Source: an uncultured Microbulbifer sp. (GTDB taxonomy: Bacteria; Pseudomonadota; Gammaproteobacteria; Pseudomonadales; Cellvibrionaceae). Taken from it: 64,000 nucleotides of DNA. The stretch is taken from contig NZ_CANMKV010000002.1 in assembly GCF_947498635.1 (NCBI RefSeq), forward strand, positions 1 to 64,000, given 5' to 3'. Within the stretch, counting starts at the first letter, position 1. Each line of letters opens with the position of its first letter. A program made the translations under genes and the position numbers. Of the stretch, positions 1-8,187 are shown piece after piece. Under the pieces are notes generated by a model that had not been told where the DNA came from, searched no databases, and worked only from the letters and a program-made list of their open reading frames with translations.

Positions 1-293
1 AGGCTCTTTGCAAAGTACGCTGCGGCCTTTTTTAAGATCGCCAGCTCCTCTGCCTGCTCAGCCAGCTGCCGCTTTAGTCGAGCATTTTCTGTGGCCAGTT
101 CTCTCTCGGCATCCCCTCGGCTCTGATGTAACTTAGCCTTACTTCGCCATCCGTAAATCTGGGAAGGATGCAAGCCAAGCTGTTTAGCGGCAACGCTTAC
201 TCCGACCTTGAGTGCCAGTGCCAGGGCATCTTTTCTATATTCCTCTGAGTATTGTTTACGAGTGGTTTTGGTTGGTTTACTTGATCTTGTCAT
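1..293 (-). CDS. IS3-family transposase OrfA, 5' part (runs off window)
   Basis: This frame is open from an ATG at 293 to the window edge and gives at least 97 residues. The start is MTRSSKPTKTTRKQYSEEY. A helix-turn-helix follows (VSVAAKQLGLHPSQIYGWR), then a leucine-zipper-like stretch (ENARLKRQLAEQAEELAIL) ending in KKAAAYFAKS. This is the standard architecture of the IS3-family OrfA DNA-binding subunit, which is normally joined to the DDE catalytic OrfB by programmed -1 frameshifting just past the point where the window ends. OrfA binds the terminal repeats. The family call is strong; the exact IS cannot be named. Confidence 0.85.
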   Translation of the reverse strand, partial: MTRSSKPTKTTRKQYSEEYRKDALALALKVGVSVAAKQLGLHPSQIYGWRSKAKLHQSRGDAERELATENARLKRQLAEQAEELAILKKAAAYFAKS

Positions 294-329
294 AGAGCAC
301 CTCTGCTGCGTAGTTTATCGCTTAAGAGA

Positions 330-355
330 GTGTCCGTCGTTGGTGGGCAGGATCA
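330..355. repeat. Probable terminal inverted repeat of the IS3 element
   Basis: On the minus strand this reads TGATCCTGCCCACCA, then ACGACGGACACT. It sits immediately outside orfA and starts with the TG dinucleotide typical of IS3-family ends. The partner repeat is not in the window, so the assignment rests on motif and position only. Confidence 0.55.
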
Positions 356-461
356 GAAAGTACGTTATCGAGGTTTAGAAAAAACACACAGCGTTTTTTT
401 CTGCTGGCCAACTTTACCAAATTATTAGTTGGGAAAAAAATCGGCGGCTCTAAGGTCAGTG

Positions 462-494
462 TATCTTAAATCTTCTGCATGCAGATTTAAGATA
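462..494. repeat. 12-bp inverted repeat
   Basis: TATCTTAAATCT at 462-473 and AGATTTAAGATA at 483-494 are perfect reverse complements separated by 9 nt. The central part also contains the palindrome CTGCATGCAG, so two alternative hairpins are possible. It lies about 105 bp inside from the IS end. No T-tract follows on the plus strand, so it is not an obvious terminator. Confidence 0.5.
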
Positions 495-1038
495 GTAAAA
501 ATGGAGATGGCTGGACATAAGAACTGGAGCTTCGAACAAAAAATAACCATTTTTAGTTATGTGAAACGTGATATGAGGCTAAAGGTTAATTTTTCAGAGC
601 ATCCCTAGATCTAAATTAAAGTTATTGGACTTTTAAAGATAACATCTTATTAGTAATGACCTTCGCTCAAAAGAAGACAGCCCCTCCTGTTTAGTTAGCA
701 TTGGGTAAACAGACATCGATAAGTAATTCAAAGTGATTGAAACTAGAGAGCGTAAAACAATGACAAACAGCAGGATCTGTAGCATAACCCGAAGAGCACA
801 CTATGAAGACCCTTAAACTAATTGTTGCCGTTGGACTCCAAGGTAACAGTTACTGGCTGATTTTGACAAAATCAAAAACCGCTTAGTCTAAGACATATCC
901 CGTAGAGAAATTATTTATCAACAACGGACTCATTAAAGCAAAAAAACTCACAAAACCTCATCTCAAGCAAAATATCCCCCCCCCAGAGGAACAAAAATTA
1001 GCCAGAAAATTAAGATTTAATCCGCTAAACATCTGATG

Positions 1039-1061
1039 TTGTGACTAATAAGCTGTCACAA
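1039..1061. promoter_or_regulatory. Inverted repeat upstream of the TonB receptor, candidate operator
   Basis: TTGTGAC at 1039-1045 and GTCACAA at 1055-1061 are reverse complements with a 9-nt spacer, about 100 bp before the receptor start. The half-sites resemble CRP half-sites (TGTGA/TCACA), but the spacing between these cores (11 nt) is wrong for CRP, which needs 6. The binding protein is unknown. Confidence 0.3.
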
Positions 1062-1162
1062 TAGTTCCAAAACGCTCTAAATTGATTTAAAGTCAGCATC
1101 GACAGGTTATCTTGTATACACCTAATAACCACAAAAGCACCTTAAGTATAAAAGGTTCCACT

Positions 1163-3904
1163 ATGATCAAGACCAAACTGAGCGTTGCCATTGCAGCACT
1201 GGGCACCATCGCCAGCTCTGGCGTTTTCGCCCAGGAATCCATTCCCGGGCCAGAGGTTGAGGAAGTAGTTGTTACTGGCTCCCGCATTGCGCGTGACCCC
1301 CTATCCACTACCGGTCCTATCACTCTGGTTGACTCTGAAGCCATCCAGCGTTCCGGTGTGGGCACCATTGATGAGCTGCTCAACCAGCTTCCATCTATGG
1401 GTACTACCGGTATCAATGCTAATGACAACAACGGCGGTGCTGGTCTGTCATTTGTGGACCTGCGTAACCTGGGTTCTGCACGCACCCTGGTACTGGTGAA
1501 CGGCCGTCGCTTTGTATCCTCCAGCTCCGGCGTGAGCTCTGCAGTGGATATGAACAATATCCCAGTAGATATGATTGACCGTATTGAGGTTCTGACCGAC
1601 GGCGCCTCTGCTGTTTATGGCTCTGATGCGGTCGCCGGTGTGATCAACGTTGTACTGAAAGACTCTTTCGACGGTGTTCGTGTTAACGCCCGTGCGGGCG
1701 CCACCGAAGCGGGTGGGGGCGAGAATGGCGAGCTGTCCATTACCTTCGGTAAGGAATTCGATCGCGGTCAATTTATTGGTAATTTAACCCACAGCAAGCG
1801 TGATGAAATTACTTACAAAGACCGAGACTGGGCAGGATTAACAAGTGCTGTAGCTGCCACAGGTTCCTTATTCACCAAATATGGTGATGATGGGGCTTAC
1901 ACCATCAAGGAGGGCGGTACTGAGCTTGGAGATTACACCCCTTACGATATTGGCCAGTATATGTGGCTCTCTGGTGCTATGGAGCGTACCAGCTTAACAG
2001 GAAGCGGTACCTTCTCGCTCACCGACTCTATCGAGCTTTATGGTGAAGGCTCCTATACCCTTAAAACCACTAACCAGCAAATGGCCGCTCAGCCGTTATA
2101 CACGGGTAATGGTTTAGCCTTAACCACAGACCATCTTCCTGCCGAAATTCAGTCACAGCTGGCAGAAGCTTGGGATGAAGCAGAGAGCCAATACCAAATT
2201 AAGCTGGCGGAGTACGAAGCCGCTAACGCAAAGTGGGAAGAGCTGGGTAAACCCGATGGACTCGAGCCTGAAAAACCCACACCTTCCCATGGTGATAATT
2301 GGTCTGATGGTGTCTCCTCTATTCTTGTTCGCCCCGTAGACGCAGGAACCCGTGACTCAGAACAAAAAACGGAAACCTTCCGTATCCTCGGCGGAGCACG
2401 TGGCGACCTGAATAATGGCTGGGGTTGGGACACCTTCTTAAGCTATGGCAAAAATGAAGGTGAAAACACCTTGGACAACGCCATCAGCAAAACAAAGCTA
2501 CAGGAGATTCTCGACGGCACCAGTGGCATTGATGAAGAGAATATTCAATTCTTCGGCGGTCTCAGTGATGAAGTAGCCAACTACATCGGCTACACCGACT
2601 ATGAAGATAATGAATATGAAATGATCAACTTCGGCGCCAGTCTGACTGGAGACATCGAAGCTATTCAGTTCCAGGGTGGCGCACTAGGTTTTGCGACTGG
2701 TGTTGAGTACCGCAAAGAATCTGGCGAGTTCAATCCAAGTGTAGAAACCCAAAGTGGTGACACTTTTGCCAATAAGCAGGAAGCAACTTCCGGTGATTTT
2801 GCCGTTACCGAGGTCTTTGCGGAGTTTAACCTGCCAATTTTGTCCGGGGCCAGGTTCGCAGATGAACTCTCAGTTGATGCGGCTATACGCTACTCCGACT
2901 ACGATACTTTTGGCGGCCAAGCAACATACAAAGTTGGTGCCGTTTACGCACCGACAGAAAACTTGCGTTTCCGCTCCAGTCTATCTACCGCTTTCCGTGC
3001 ACCTGGAATCTATGAACTCTATAGTGGCACCGCCCAGAGTTACCCATCACTAACAGACCCTTGTATCACTGATGATAAGGCTAACCCTAAAGGTCGCGGA
3101 GATAACTGTGATTCACAGCAAGTTTCCAAGACTGTAGTACAGGTAGGCAGCCAAATTCCGGTAAACATTGGCGGCAATGCTGACTTGCAGCCTGAAGAGT
3201 CAACCAGTTTCACAGCCGGTGTTGTGTGGACCCCAGCATTTACTGAAGATTTATCCATTACCTTGGACTACTTCAAGATAAAAGTTGAGGACGCAATCCA
3301 GTCTCCCGACCTCCAGCAAATACTGGACGATTGTTACCGTAACGAAGGCAAAGAGGCTGCCTGTAACTTGATTACCCGCCAGAATAATAACGATATCATC
3401 GACATAAATGGCCAAAAGATGAATGTTGGTGAAATCAATACCAGTGGTATCGATATCGATGTAGTACAAAATTTCCACTATGACGCCGGTAAGCTTGCCC
3501 TGCGCGCGCAGGCTACTCACCTACTTGAATATGAAGAGTACAATTCCCAAACGGGTAGTACTACTGACTACCTGGATAAAATCGAAGATACATCAGGTGC
3601 TTATACCAAGTGGCGTGGCTTGGCGAGCGCAACCTGGTACGCCGATAACTGGGACTTTGGCGCAGATGTCCAGTACATCGGTGATGGCCATAGCAAAACG
3701 TTGAATATGCCCTCCCACACTTACCTGAACCTAAAGGCAGGTTGGGATGTTAGTGAAGCTATGCGTTTAAGCGCAGGTATCGACAACGTAACCGATCGCG
3801 ATCCATCCTATACCGCAATCAATGATGTGAATAGCTTCGATACCAATAGCACTTACGACGCCCAAGGCCGCTACGCATGGGCTGGTGTTACTTACCAGTT
3901 CTAA
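1163..3904 (+). CDS. TonB-dependent outer-membrane receptor (Oar-like)
   Basis: A 913-residue receptor that would take up a large substrate, such as a glycan, peptide or iron chelate, across the outer membrane using TonB energy. An earlier TTG at 1112 is in frame, but the ATG at 1163 places a clean signal peptide (MIKTKLSVAIAALG...GVFAQE) at the N-terminus. The plug follows: EEVVVTGSRI, then VYGSDAVAGVINVVLK. The chain ends WAGVTYQF with a terminal aromatic residue, as in outer-membrane beta barrels. A charged helical insertion rich in Glu, Lys and Pro, about residues 335-380, interrupts the early barrel and is unusual. Two short cysteine pairs lie in the C-terminal half. It stands alone; no TonB, ExbBD or substrate-specific enzyme is adjacent, so the substrate cannot be inferred. 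Confidence 0.9.
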   Translation: MIKTKLSVAIAALGTIASSGVFAQESIPGPEVEEVVVTGSRIARDPLSTTGPITLVDSEAIQRSGVGTIDELLNQLPSMGTTGINANDNNGGAGLSFVDLRNLGSARTLVLVNGRRFVSSSSGVSSAVDMNNIPVDMIDRIEVLTDGASAVYGSDAVAGVINVVLKDSFDGVRVNARAGATEAGGGENGELSITFGKEFDRGQFIGNLTHSKRDEITYKDRDWAGLTSAVAATGSLFTKYGDDGAYTIKEGGTELGDYTPYDIGQYMWLSGAMERTSLTGSGTFSLTDSIELYGEGSYTLKTTNQQMAAQPLYTGNGLALTTDHLPAEIQSQLAEAWDEAESQYQIKLAEYEAANAKWEELGKPDGLEPEKPTPSHGDNWSDGVSSILVRPVDAGTRDSEQKTETFRILGGARGDLNNGWGWDTFLSYGKNEGENTLDNAISKTKLQEILDGTSGIDEENIQFFGGLSDEVANYIGYTDYEDNEYEMINFGASLTGDIEAIQFQGGALGFATGVEYRKESGEFNPSVETQSGDTFANKQEATSGDFAVTEVFAEFNLPILSGARFADELSVDAAIRYSDYDTFGGQATYKVGAVYAPTENLRFRSSLSTAFRAPGIYELYSGTAQSYPSLTDPCITDDKANPKGRGDNCDSQQVSKTVVQVGSQIPVNIGGNADLQPEESTSFTAGVVWTPAFTEDLSITLDYFKIKVEDAIQSPDLQQILDDCYRNEGKEAACNLITRQNNNDIIDINGQKMNVGEINTSGIDIDVVQNFHYDAGKLALRAQATHLLEYEEYNSQTGSTTDYLDKIEDTSGAYTKWRGLASATWYADNWDFGADVQYIGDGHSKTLNMPSHTYLNLKAGWDVSEAMRLSAGIDNVTDRDPSYTAINDVNSFDTNSTYDAQGRYAWAGVTYQF

Positions 3905-3930
3905 GTAACGACTCTCTAAGTCGAAAGTAA

Positions 3931-3956
3931 AAAGGGGCCATCTTGGCCCCTTTTTT
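3931..3956. terminator. Bidirectional rho-independent terminator
   Basis: A GGGGCCA / TGGCCCC stem with a 3-nt loop is flanked by A-rich and T-rich tracts. It sits between the convergent TonB receptor and the TPR lipoprotein and would serve both directions. Confidence 0.85.
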
Positions 3957-4022
3957 GTTGGTAACGGTGTATTCGGGAGTGCCCCGCCCGATTGACCTTA
4001 CCTATTTAGTCCAAGTAAGGAT

Positions 4023-5156
4023 TTATTCACTCTCGATCACTAAGTGCAACTTACGTTGATACGCATTAACGGTTGAAAGACTAGTTACCCGCGAAAAAGC
4101 CTCTTCAAAGCTCTGTCGCGATGCGGCCATGTCACCGAGCTGATATCGAGTTAAACCAAGTAGAAAGTGGAAACGATGATCGTCCTCATGGCGTGAAACA
4201 GCTTTGCGCAGACGGCGCTCGGCGCGCTTGAAGTCCCCCTGCTCATAGGCGTCTCGTGCTTGGTAGAAAAGGAAGTAGGGATTGCGCTCCCGGTGGAAGC
4301 GGGCACGCTTGGCGTAGAGGTCGGCCAGTTCAGCTTTGCCATTGTAGCGGTGTAGCCTCTCCAGATTACTGATGGCAACGAGATTACTGCTTTTTAAATG
4401 AAGGGCCTGCAGGTAGCTCTGTTGTGCTTCGCGCATAAAACCGAAATGGCTGTACATGGCCCCCAAATTGGCCCATAGGTCACTTCTCTGCGGGCGTAAC
4501 TCTAGTGCTTTACGCAGGTATAAAAAGGCCTGCTCCCTCTCGCCTGCACGCATTAATTCGACCCCACGGTTGCTGTAGTAAAGAGCGAAGGCCGTCGTGT
4601 CATCCAGGGTGTGCTGATCATAGGCGGAATCATAAGCAGAGAGGTTAAAGTCGATCACGCGACGGCCACGGGCGCTTTCCGACACCATATTCACATGGCG
4701 ATAGACTACAAAGGTCTCGGCGTCGTCATGACTCCAAACCGGGGGGACTGCCACCTGATTAAAAGAGGCTTCGGCCCCTAGCTCCCTCGCCATCGCGACC
4801 ATCATCAGAGTAAATGCCAAACAATTTCCCCGCGCTTGGCGGTAAGTCTCCATGGCGGTGAGAGTACTGCTTTCGTCGTATTCAACGGTAAAGTCGCGCT
4901 GCTCAAAGGCGCGAATCAATGCCGCCAAGCGGCTTTGTGGACTGGCGCTTGGAGCCAGCGCTCTCAAGTAGGCTCGTACATCGGAATCTAATCCCAGAAG
5001 ATCCTCTTGTGGCAACTCCTTCATAGAGACGGTTCTGCCAAGCAAAGCTTCGCCACTCAAGGCTCTATCCAAGTCAATTGGATGGTTATCAGTGGAGGGC
5101 ATGCTGACACAAGCGGTAAAAAACAAGCTCAGACTGAGTAGCAATAGGGTTTTCAT
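4023..5156 (-). CDS. TPR lipoprotein with transglutaminase-like domain
   Basis: A 377-residue predicted lipoprotein: the N-terminus MKTLLLLSLSLFFTACVSM carries a lipobox (FTAC). Residues about 85-175 look like a transglutaminase-like fold: ARGNCLAFTLMMVAMARELG supplies the nucleophile-type cysteine context, and a His follows in YRHVNM. From about residue 190 there are TPR-type helical repeats (for example ALYYSNRGVELMRAGEREQA and YLRKALELRPQRSDLWANLG). Such proteins usually act as periplasmic scaffolds; whether the cysteine centre is catalytic is unknown. It is monocistronic, converges with the TonB receptor and diverges from the POT transporter. The ATG start is the only one that keeps the lipobox near the N-terminus. 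Confidence 0.7.
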   Translation of the reverse strand: MKTLLLLSLSLFFTACVSMPSTDNHPIDLDRALSGEALLGRTVSMKELPQEDLLGLDSDVRAYLRALAPSASPQSRLAALIRAFEQRDFTVEYDESSTLTAMETYRQARGNCLAFTLMMVAMARELGAEASFNQVAVPPVWSHDDAETFVVYRHVNMVSESARGRRVIDFNLSAYDSAYDQHTLDDTTAFALYYSNRGVELMRAGEREQAFLYLRKALELRPQRSDLWANLGAMYSHFGFMREAQQSYLQALHLKSSNLVAISNLERLHRYNGKAELADLYAKRARFHRERNPYFLFYQARDAYEQGDFKRAERRLRKAVSRHEDDHRFHFLLGLTRYQLGDMAASRQSFEEAFSRVTSLSTVNAYQRKLHLVIESE

Positions 5157-5536
5157 TGTTATTTTCCCCTTAATATCCTTTGTTATTCAGGATTTAACAC
5201 TTATCAGGCAGCAATGGAAGCACCCTATTAGCAATTCTCTAAATTGTCTCACAACGGTTCGCCTGTAAATTAGACAGCTGGTAAACTCTGGAGATTGCTT
5301 TGGAGGCTAGCGCGCTAGTTTCAATCACCGAGCTCAACGAGTAAGACTCTCTCGTAGCTAAGAATGGAACTGGTTAGCGAAAGTATCCTGAAACAATATC
5401 TTGAGGGGATATAGTTTCCCCTGAATAGACGAGAGGACCGAATGGTCACAGTGAGCCATTGCTCAGGATCAATAGAGATGTACCCGGTATGCCCCTGCAT
5501 ACCCTACTAGAGCTATAACAACTGGAAATTCAGCTT
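5157..5536. other. Divergent intergenic region upstream of the POT transporter
   Basis: No gene is seen. Two short hairpins lie in the probable leader of the POT gene: GGGGA/TCCCC at 5405-5421 and GGTATG/CATACC at 5486-5503. They could be leader structure or operator sites; nothing identifies a known riboswitch. Confidence 0.4.
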
Positions 5537-7069
5537 ATGTCGTCGAACGCACATCAGAATGGGGGAGGCTTTTTTGGTCACCCAAAAGGGCTTTCCACGC
5601 TTTTCTTCACCGAAATGTGGGAGCGAATGAGTTACTACGGTATGCGCGCCCTGCTCGTACTGTTTATGACCGCCAGCTTGCAAGAAGAAGGGTTAGCCTT
5701 CACTGTTGCTGCGGCAACGGCTATTTATGGTCTTTACACCGGTGCCGTCTACTTCCTTGGTCTGCCCGGTGGCTGGATTGCGGATCGCCTACTCGGTGGT
5801 CAGCGGACGATATGGTACGGCGGCATTATCATTATGTGCGGCCATATCGTTCTGGCAATCCCGACTGATAGCAGTTTCTTTATTGGCTTGATCCTGGTTG
5901 CTTGCGGTACTGGTTTACTCAAACCCAATATCAGTGCCCTGGTCGGCCACCTCTATCAGCCCGATGATGTTCGCCGCGATAGTGGCTATGCGCTCTACTA
6001 TATGGGCATCAACATCGGCTCCATACTCGGTTATGCAATTTGTGGATACTTTGGCGAAAATGTCGGCTGGCACTGGGGCTTTGGCGCCGCAGCAGTCGGG
6101 ATGGCAGTCGGCCTAGTCCAGTACCGCAGGACCATTGGCAATCTTGGTGATGCCAGCCTGGCACCAGAGAATCCCTTAGCGCCAGAGAAGGCCAAGCTCG
6201 CATGGCGAGTCATTGGCGTAATCGCTATCGCTGTAGCCCTGATCACTGGTCTGGCTATGAATGGCACTATCACTATCAACCCAACCGTCATGGCCCAGTA
6301 TGTCGCCGTGGCCTTTACCCTGACCTTCCTGGCCTATTTCGGATTCATCTACTTCGGCGGCAAGCTGAGCGCTTCCGAGAAAAAGAAAATGTGGGCCCTG
6401 TTCCTGGTTTGTGTGGCCTCTACCTTTTTCTGGTCAGGCTTCGAGCAGGCTGGATCTTCTCTTAACCTGTTCGGCCGCGATTACACTGACCGCCTGATCG
6501 GCTCCTTTGAGATGCCAGCATCCTGGCTGCAAAGCTTCAACTCACTATTTATCATTACCTTATCGCCTTTCTTCGCCGCTCTGTGGATTAATCTCGGTAA
6601 ACGAATGATTACTCCCTCCTACGGGCTCAAGTGTGCGATTGGTCTTATCATCATGGCCAGCGGCTTCCTGGTCATGTTCTTCGCGGCTCAGTATGCTGCC
6701 GAAGGATTGAAAGTTGCGCCTTACTGGTTGGTCACAACTTACTTCCTGCACACTGTTGGTGAGCTTTGCCTGAGCCCAGTAGCATTGAGTGCAGTGAGCA
6801 AGCTGTCTCCACGCCGCTTTGCTGGACAGATGATGGGTGTCTTTGTACTGACCTACTCCATTGGCAATATCTTCTCAGGCCTACTGGCCGGACACTTTGA
6901 TCCTAGCAATGTCGCCGAAATGCCAAGCTTGTACCTACAAATCAGTCTGTTTACCATCGGCGTAGGCATCATTCTCGCCCTGATCAGCTTGAAGTCGAAG
7001 TATTGGGAGAGTGACACCGGCGAGGCCCAACAGGCAGCCCCTTCTGGAGCAGGCACTAAAACTGCATAG
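5537..7069 (+). CDS. POT-family proton-dependent di-/tripeptide transporter
   Basis: A 510-residue integral inner-membrane protein of the proton-coupled oligopeptide transporter family (PTR2/DtpA type). TM1 carries the hallmark ExxER-x-x-YY signature as EMWERMSYYG (about residues 30-39), which couples proton and peptide binding. The next conserved segment, GGWIADRLLGGQRTIWYGG, is the MFS-type loop between TM2 and TM3. About 12-14 hydrophobic helices span the chain, and length is normal for the family. It imports small peptides with protons. It is a single gene ended by the hairpin at 7099. The ATG is preceded by a weak GGAAA. Confidence 0.92.
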   Translation: MSSNAHQNGGGFFGHPKGLSTLFFTEMWERMSYYGMRALLVLFMTASLQEEGLAFTVAAATAIYGLYTGAVYFLGLPGGWIADRLLGGQRTIWYGGIIIMCGHIVLAIPTDSSFFIGLILVACGTGLLKPNISALVGHLYQPDDVRRDSGYALYYMGINIGSILGYAICGYFGENVGWHWGFGAAAVGMAVGLVQYRRTIGNLGDASLAPENPLAPEKAKLAWRVIGVIAIAVALITGLAMNGTITINPTVMAQYVAVAFTLTFLAYFGFIYFGGKLSASEKKKMWALFLVCVASTFFWSGFEQAGSSLNLFGRDYTDRLIGSFEMPASWLQSFNSLFIITLSPFFAALWINLGKRMITPSYGLKCAIGLIIMASGFLVMFFAAQYAAEGLKVAPYWLVTTYFLHTVGELCLSPVALSAVSKLSPRRFAGQMMGVFVLTYSIGNIFSGLLAGHFDPSNVAEMPSLYLQISLFTIGVGIILALISLKSKYWESDTGEAQQAAPSGAGTKTA

Positions 7070-7098
7070 AGCTCACTAGCAATCGTGCCTAAGAAAAT

Positions 7099-7127
7099 AA
7101 AAAGCCGCTGTTCTCAGCGGCTTTTTA
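7099..7127. terminator. Bidirectional rho-independent terminator
   Basis: AAAAGCCGCTG / CAGCGGCTTTTT with a short TTCT loop lies between the convergent POT transporter and TauE/SafE gene. Both strands carry a T-tract after the stem. Confidence 0.88.
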
Positions 7128-7168
7128 TTTTTGAACATCAAAACCTATCCCCAGAATAAAATCTGGTA

Positions 7169-7993
7169 CTAGCCAGTGATTAAGTTGTAATTTTCCCAGA
7201 TAAAGTGAATCCCGATCGCAAAAAGCAATAAAGCAAAGCAAAGCTTCAACCGTGCGGCTGAGAATCGGTGGGCCAAGCTCGCGCCTAATTTGGCAAAAAA
7301 TACACTGGTCAGAACAATCCCCAAAAAAGCTGGCCAATAAATATAACCACTGCTCCAGCTTGGTAGTAACCTGTTACCCCATCCCTGTACAACAAAACTA
7401 AGTGACCCGGAAATTGCAATCGGCAAGCCAAAAGCAGCAGACGTACCAACCGCTTGCTGCATAGCTACACGAAAATGTGACAGGTAGGGCACAACAAGAG
7501 CTCCCCCACCAATACCAAAGATGGCAGCAAGCCAGCCGATGCCCCCTCCCGAACACAATAGCGGGAGTGAACCTGGCAGATTGGCTTCACCATCTACTAA
7601 CTCTCCTGAATGCAAACTCCCCAATCCCATGCGGAAAGCCATTACTATGGCGAAAATACCTATAAACAGCTGCAGCCAGGCGCCAGGTAATAAATCCGCC
7701 GTAACGCCGCCGAGCCAAGAGCCAAAAAGTATCCCCGGAGTCATGACCCAAAATAAGTGCCAATCCACTGCACCCTTTGCGTTATGGGCCCATACAGAAC
7801 TGATGGAAGTCACGATAATAGTGGCCAGCGAGGTCCCCACAGCCATATGGGTCAACACTTCAGGAGAGACACCTGTAGCAGAAAAAATTAGTACCAGTGC
7901 CGGAACAATAATCAGGCCTCCGCCAATCCCCAGAAGACCTGCCGCAGTGCCAGCAACTGCACCGAGTAAAAGGTAAATGAATAAAATATCCAT
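7169..7993 (-). CDS. TSUP (TauE/SafE) family membrane transporter, copy 1
   Basis: A 274-residue inner-membrane protein with eight or so hydrophobic helices and the duplicated Gly-rich motifs of the TauE/SafE family (GLLGIGGGLIIVPALVLIF near the N-terminus and AIFGIGGGALVVPYL in the second half). Members export or import sulfite, sulfoacetate or other small organosulfur anions; the substrate here is not evident. The neighbouring gene at 8188-9012 is a close paralogue of the same length, so the pair probably arose by tandem duplication. A short possible ORF sits between them. The start is the ATG at 7993. Confidence 0.88.
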   Translation of the reverse strand: MDILFIYLLLGAVAGTAAGLLGIGGGLIIVPALVLIFSATGVSPEVLTHMAVGTSLATIIVTSISSVWAHNAKGAVDWHLFWVMTPGILFGSWLGGVTADLLPGAWLQLFIGIFAIVMAFRMGLGSLHSGELVDGEANLPGSLPLLCSGGGIGWLAAIFGIGGGALVVPYLSHFRVAMQQAVGTSAAFGLPIAISGSLSFVVQGWGNRLLPSWSSGYIYWPAFLGIVLTSVFFAKLGASLAHRFSAARLKLCFALLLFAIGIHFIWENYNLITG

Positions 7994-8038
7994 ATCGTTT
8001 TAGTTTAGCCGCAAAAAACGATACGACTAATCACCCAA

Positions 8039-8161
8039 TTATTTGGAGGGGATTGCTCCATATTTAAGGAGCCAGAAGACAATTGGATAAATGACCAAAA
8101 CACCCCAAATAACTCCTGTCATTTCAAGAGCTTCAATCAAATAGCTGTACCATAGAGGCAC
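8039..8161 (-). CDS. Possible small membrane protein (40 aa) between the TauE paralogues
   Basis: A GTG-initiated frame gives 40 residues with one hydrophobic segment (TGVIWGVLVIYPIVFWLL) and ends IPSK. It lies in the 194-bp gap between two same-strand transporter genes. There is no good Shine-Dalgarno sequence before the GTG, and internal TTG or ATG starts are possible, so expression is doubtful. The bias toward hydrophobic codons is the main reason to list it. I recognise no family. Confidence 0.3.
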   Translation of the reverse strand: MPLWYSYLIEALEMTGVIWGVLVIYPIVFWLLKYGAIPSK

Positions 8162-8187
8162 TTTTTTATTAGGGTAAGCGAGTAGCC

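Larger units (their letters stand above)
1..355 (-). mobile_element. Truncated IS3-family insertion sequence (one end)
   Basis: The segment runs off the left edge of the window. It carries the start of an IS3-type orfA read on the minus strand and, about 60 bp upstream of that start, a terminal sequence. On the minus strand the terminus begins TGATCCTGCCCACCA and continues to GGACAC, which resembles the TG...CA-type left inverted repeat of the IS3 group (roughly 330-355). The outer boundary at 355 is inferred from this motif. The other end, orfB and the target duplication are outside the window, so intactness cannot be judged. Confidence 0.75.
356..1162. other. Intergenic region of about 800 bp between the IS end and the TonB receptor
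   Basis: There is no convincing gene. The region is AT-rich and holds a 12-bp inverted repeat at 462-494 and a second inverted repeat at 1039-1061. A 27-codon ORF at 803-886 begins with a signal-peptide-like MKTLKLIVAVGL but stops quickly; it may be a decayed remnant of a secreted protein. The promoter of the TonB receptor must lie here, but I cannot place it with confidence. Confidence 0.5.

Noticed and set aside
803-886. 27-codon ORF with a signal-peptide-like start
   Set aside because: Too short and without conservation evidence; mentioned only as a possible remnant.
1039-1061. CRP site upstream of the TonB receptor
   Set aside because: Half-sites look like TGTGA/TCACA, but the spacing between them is 11 rather than 6, so it is recorded only as a generic inverted repeat.
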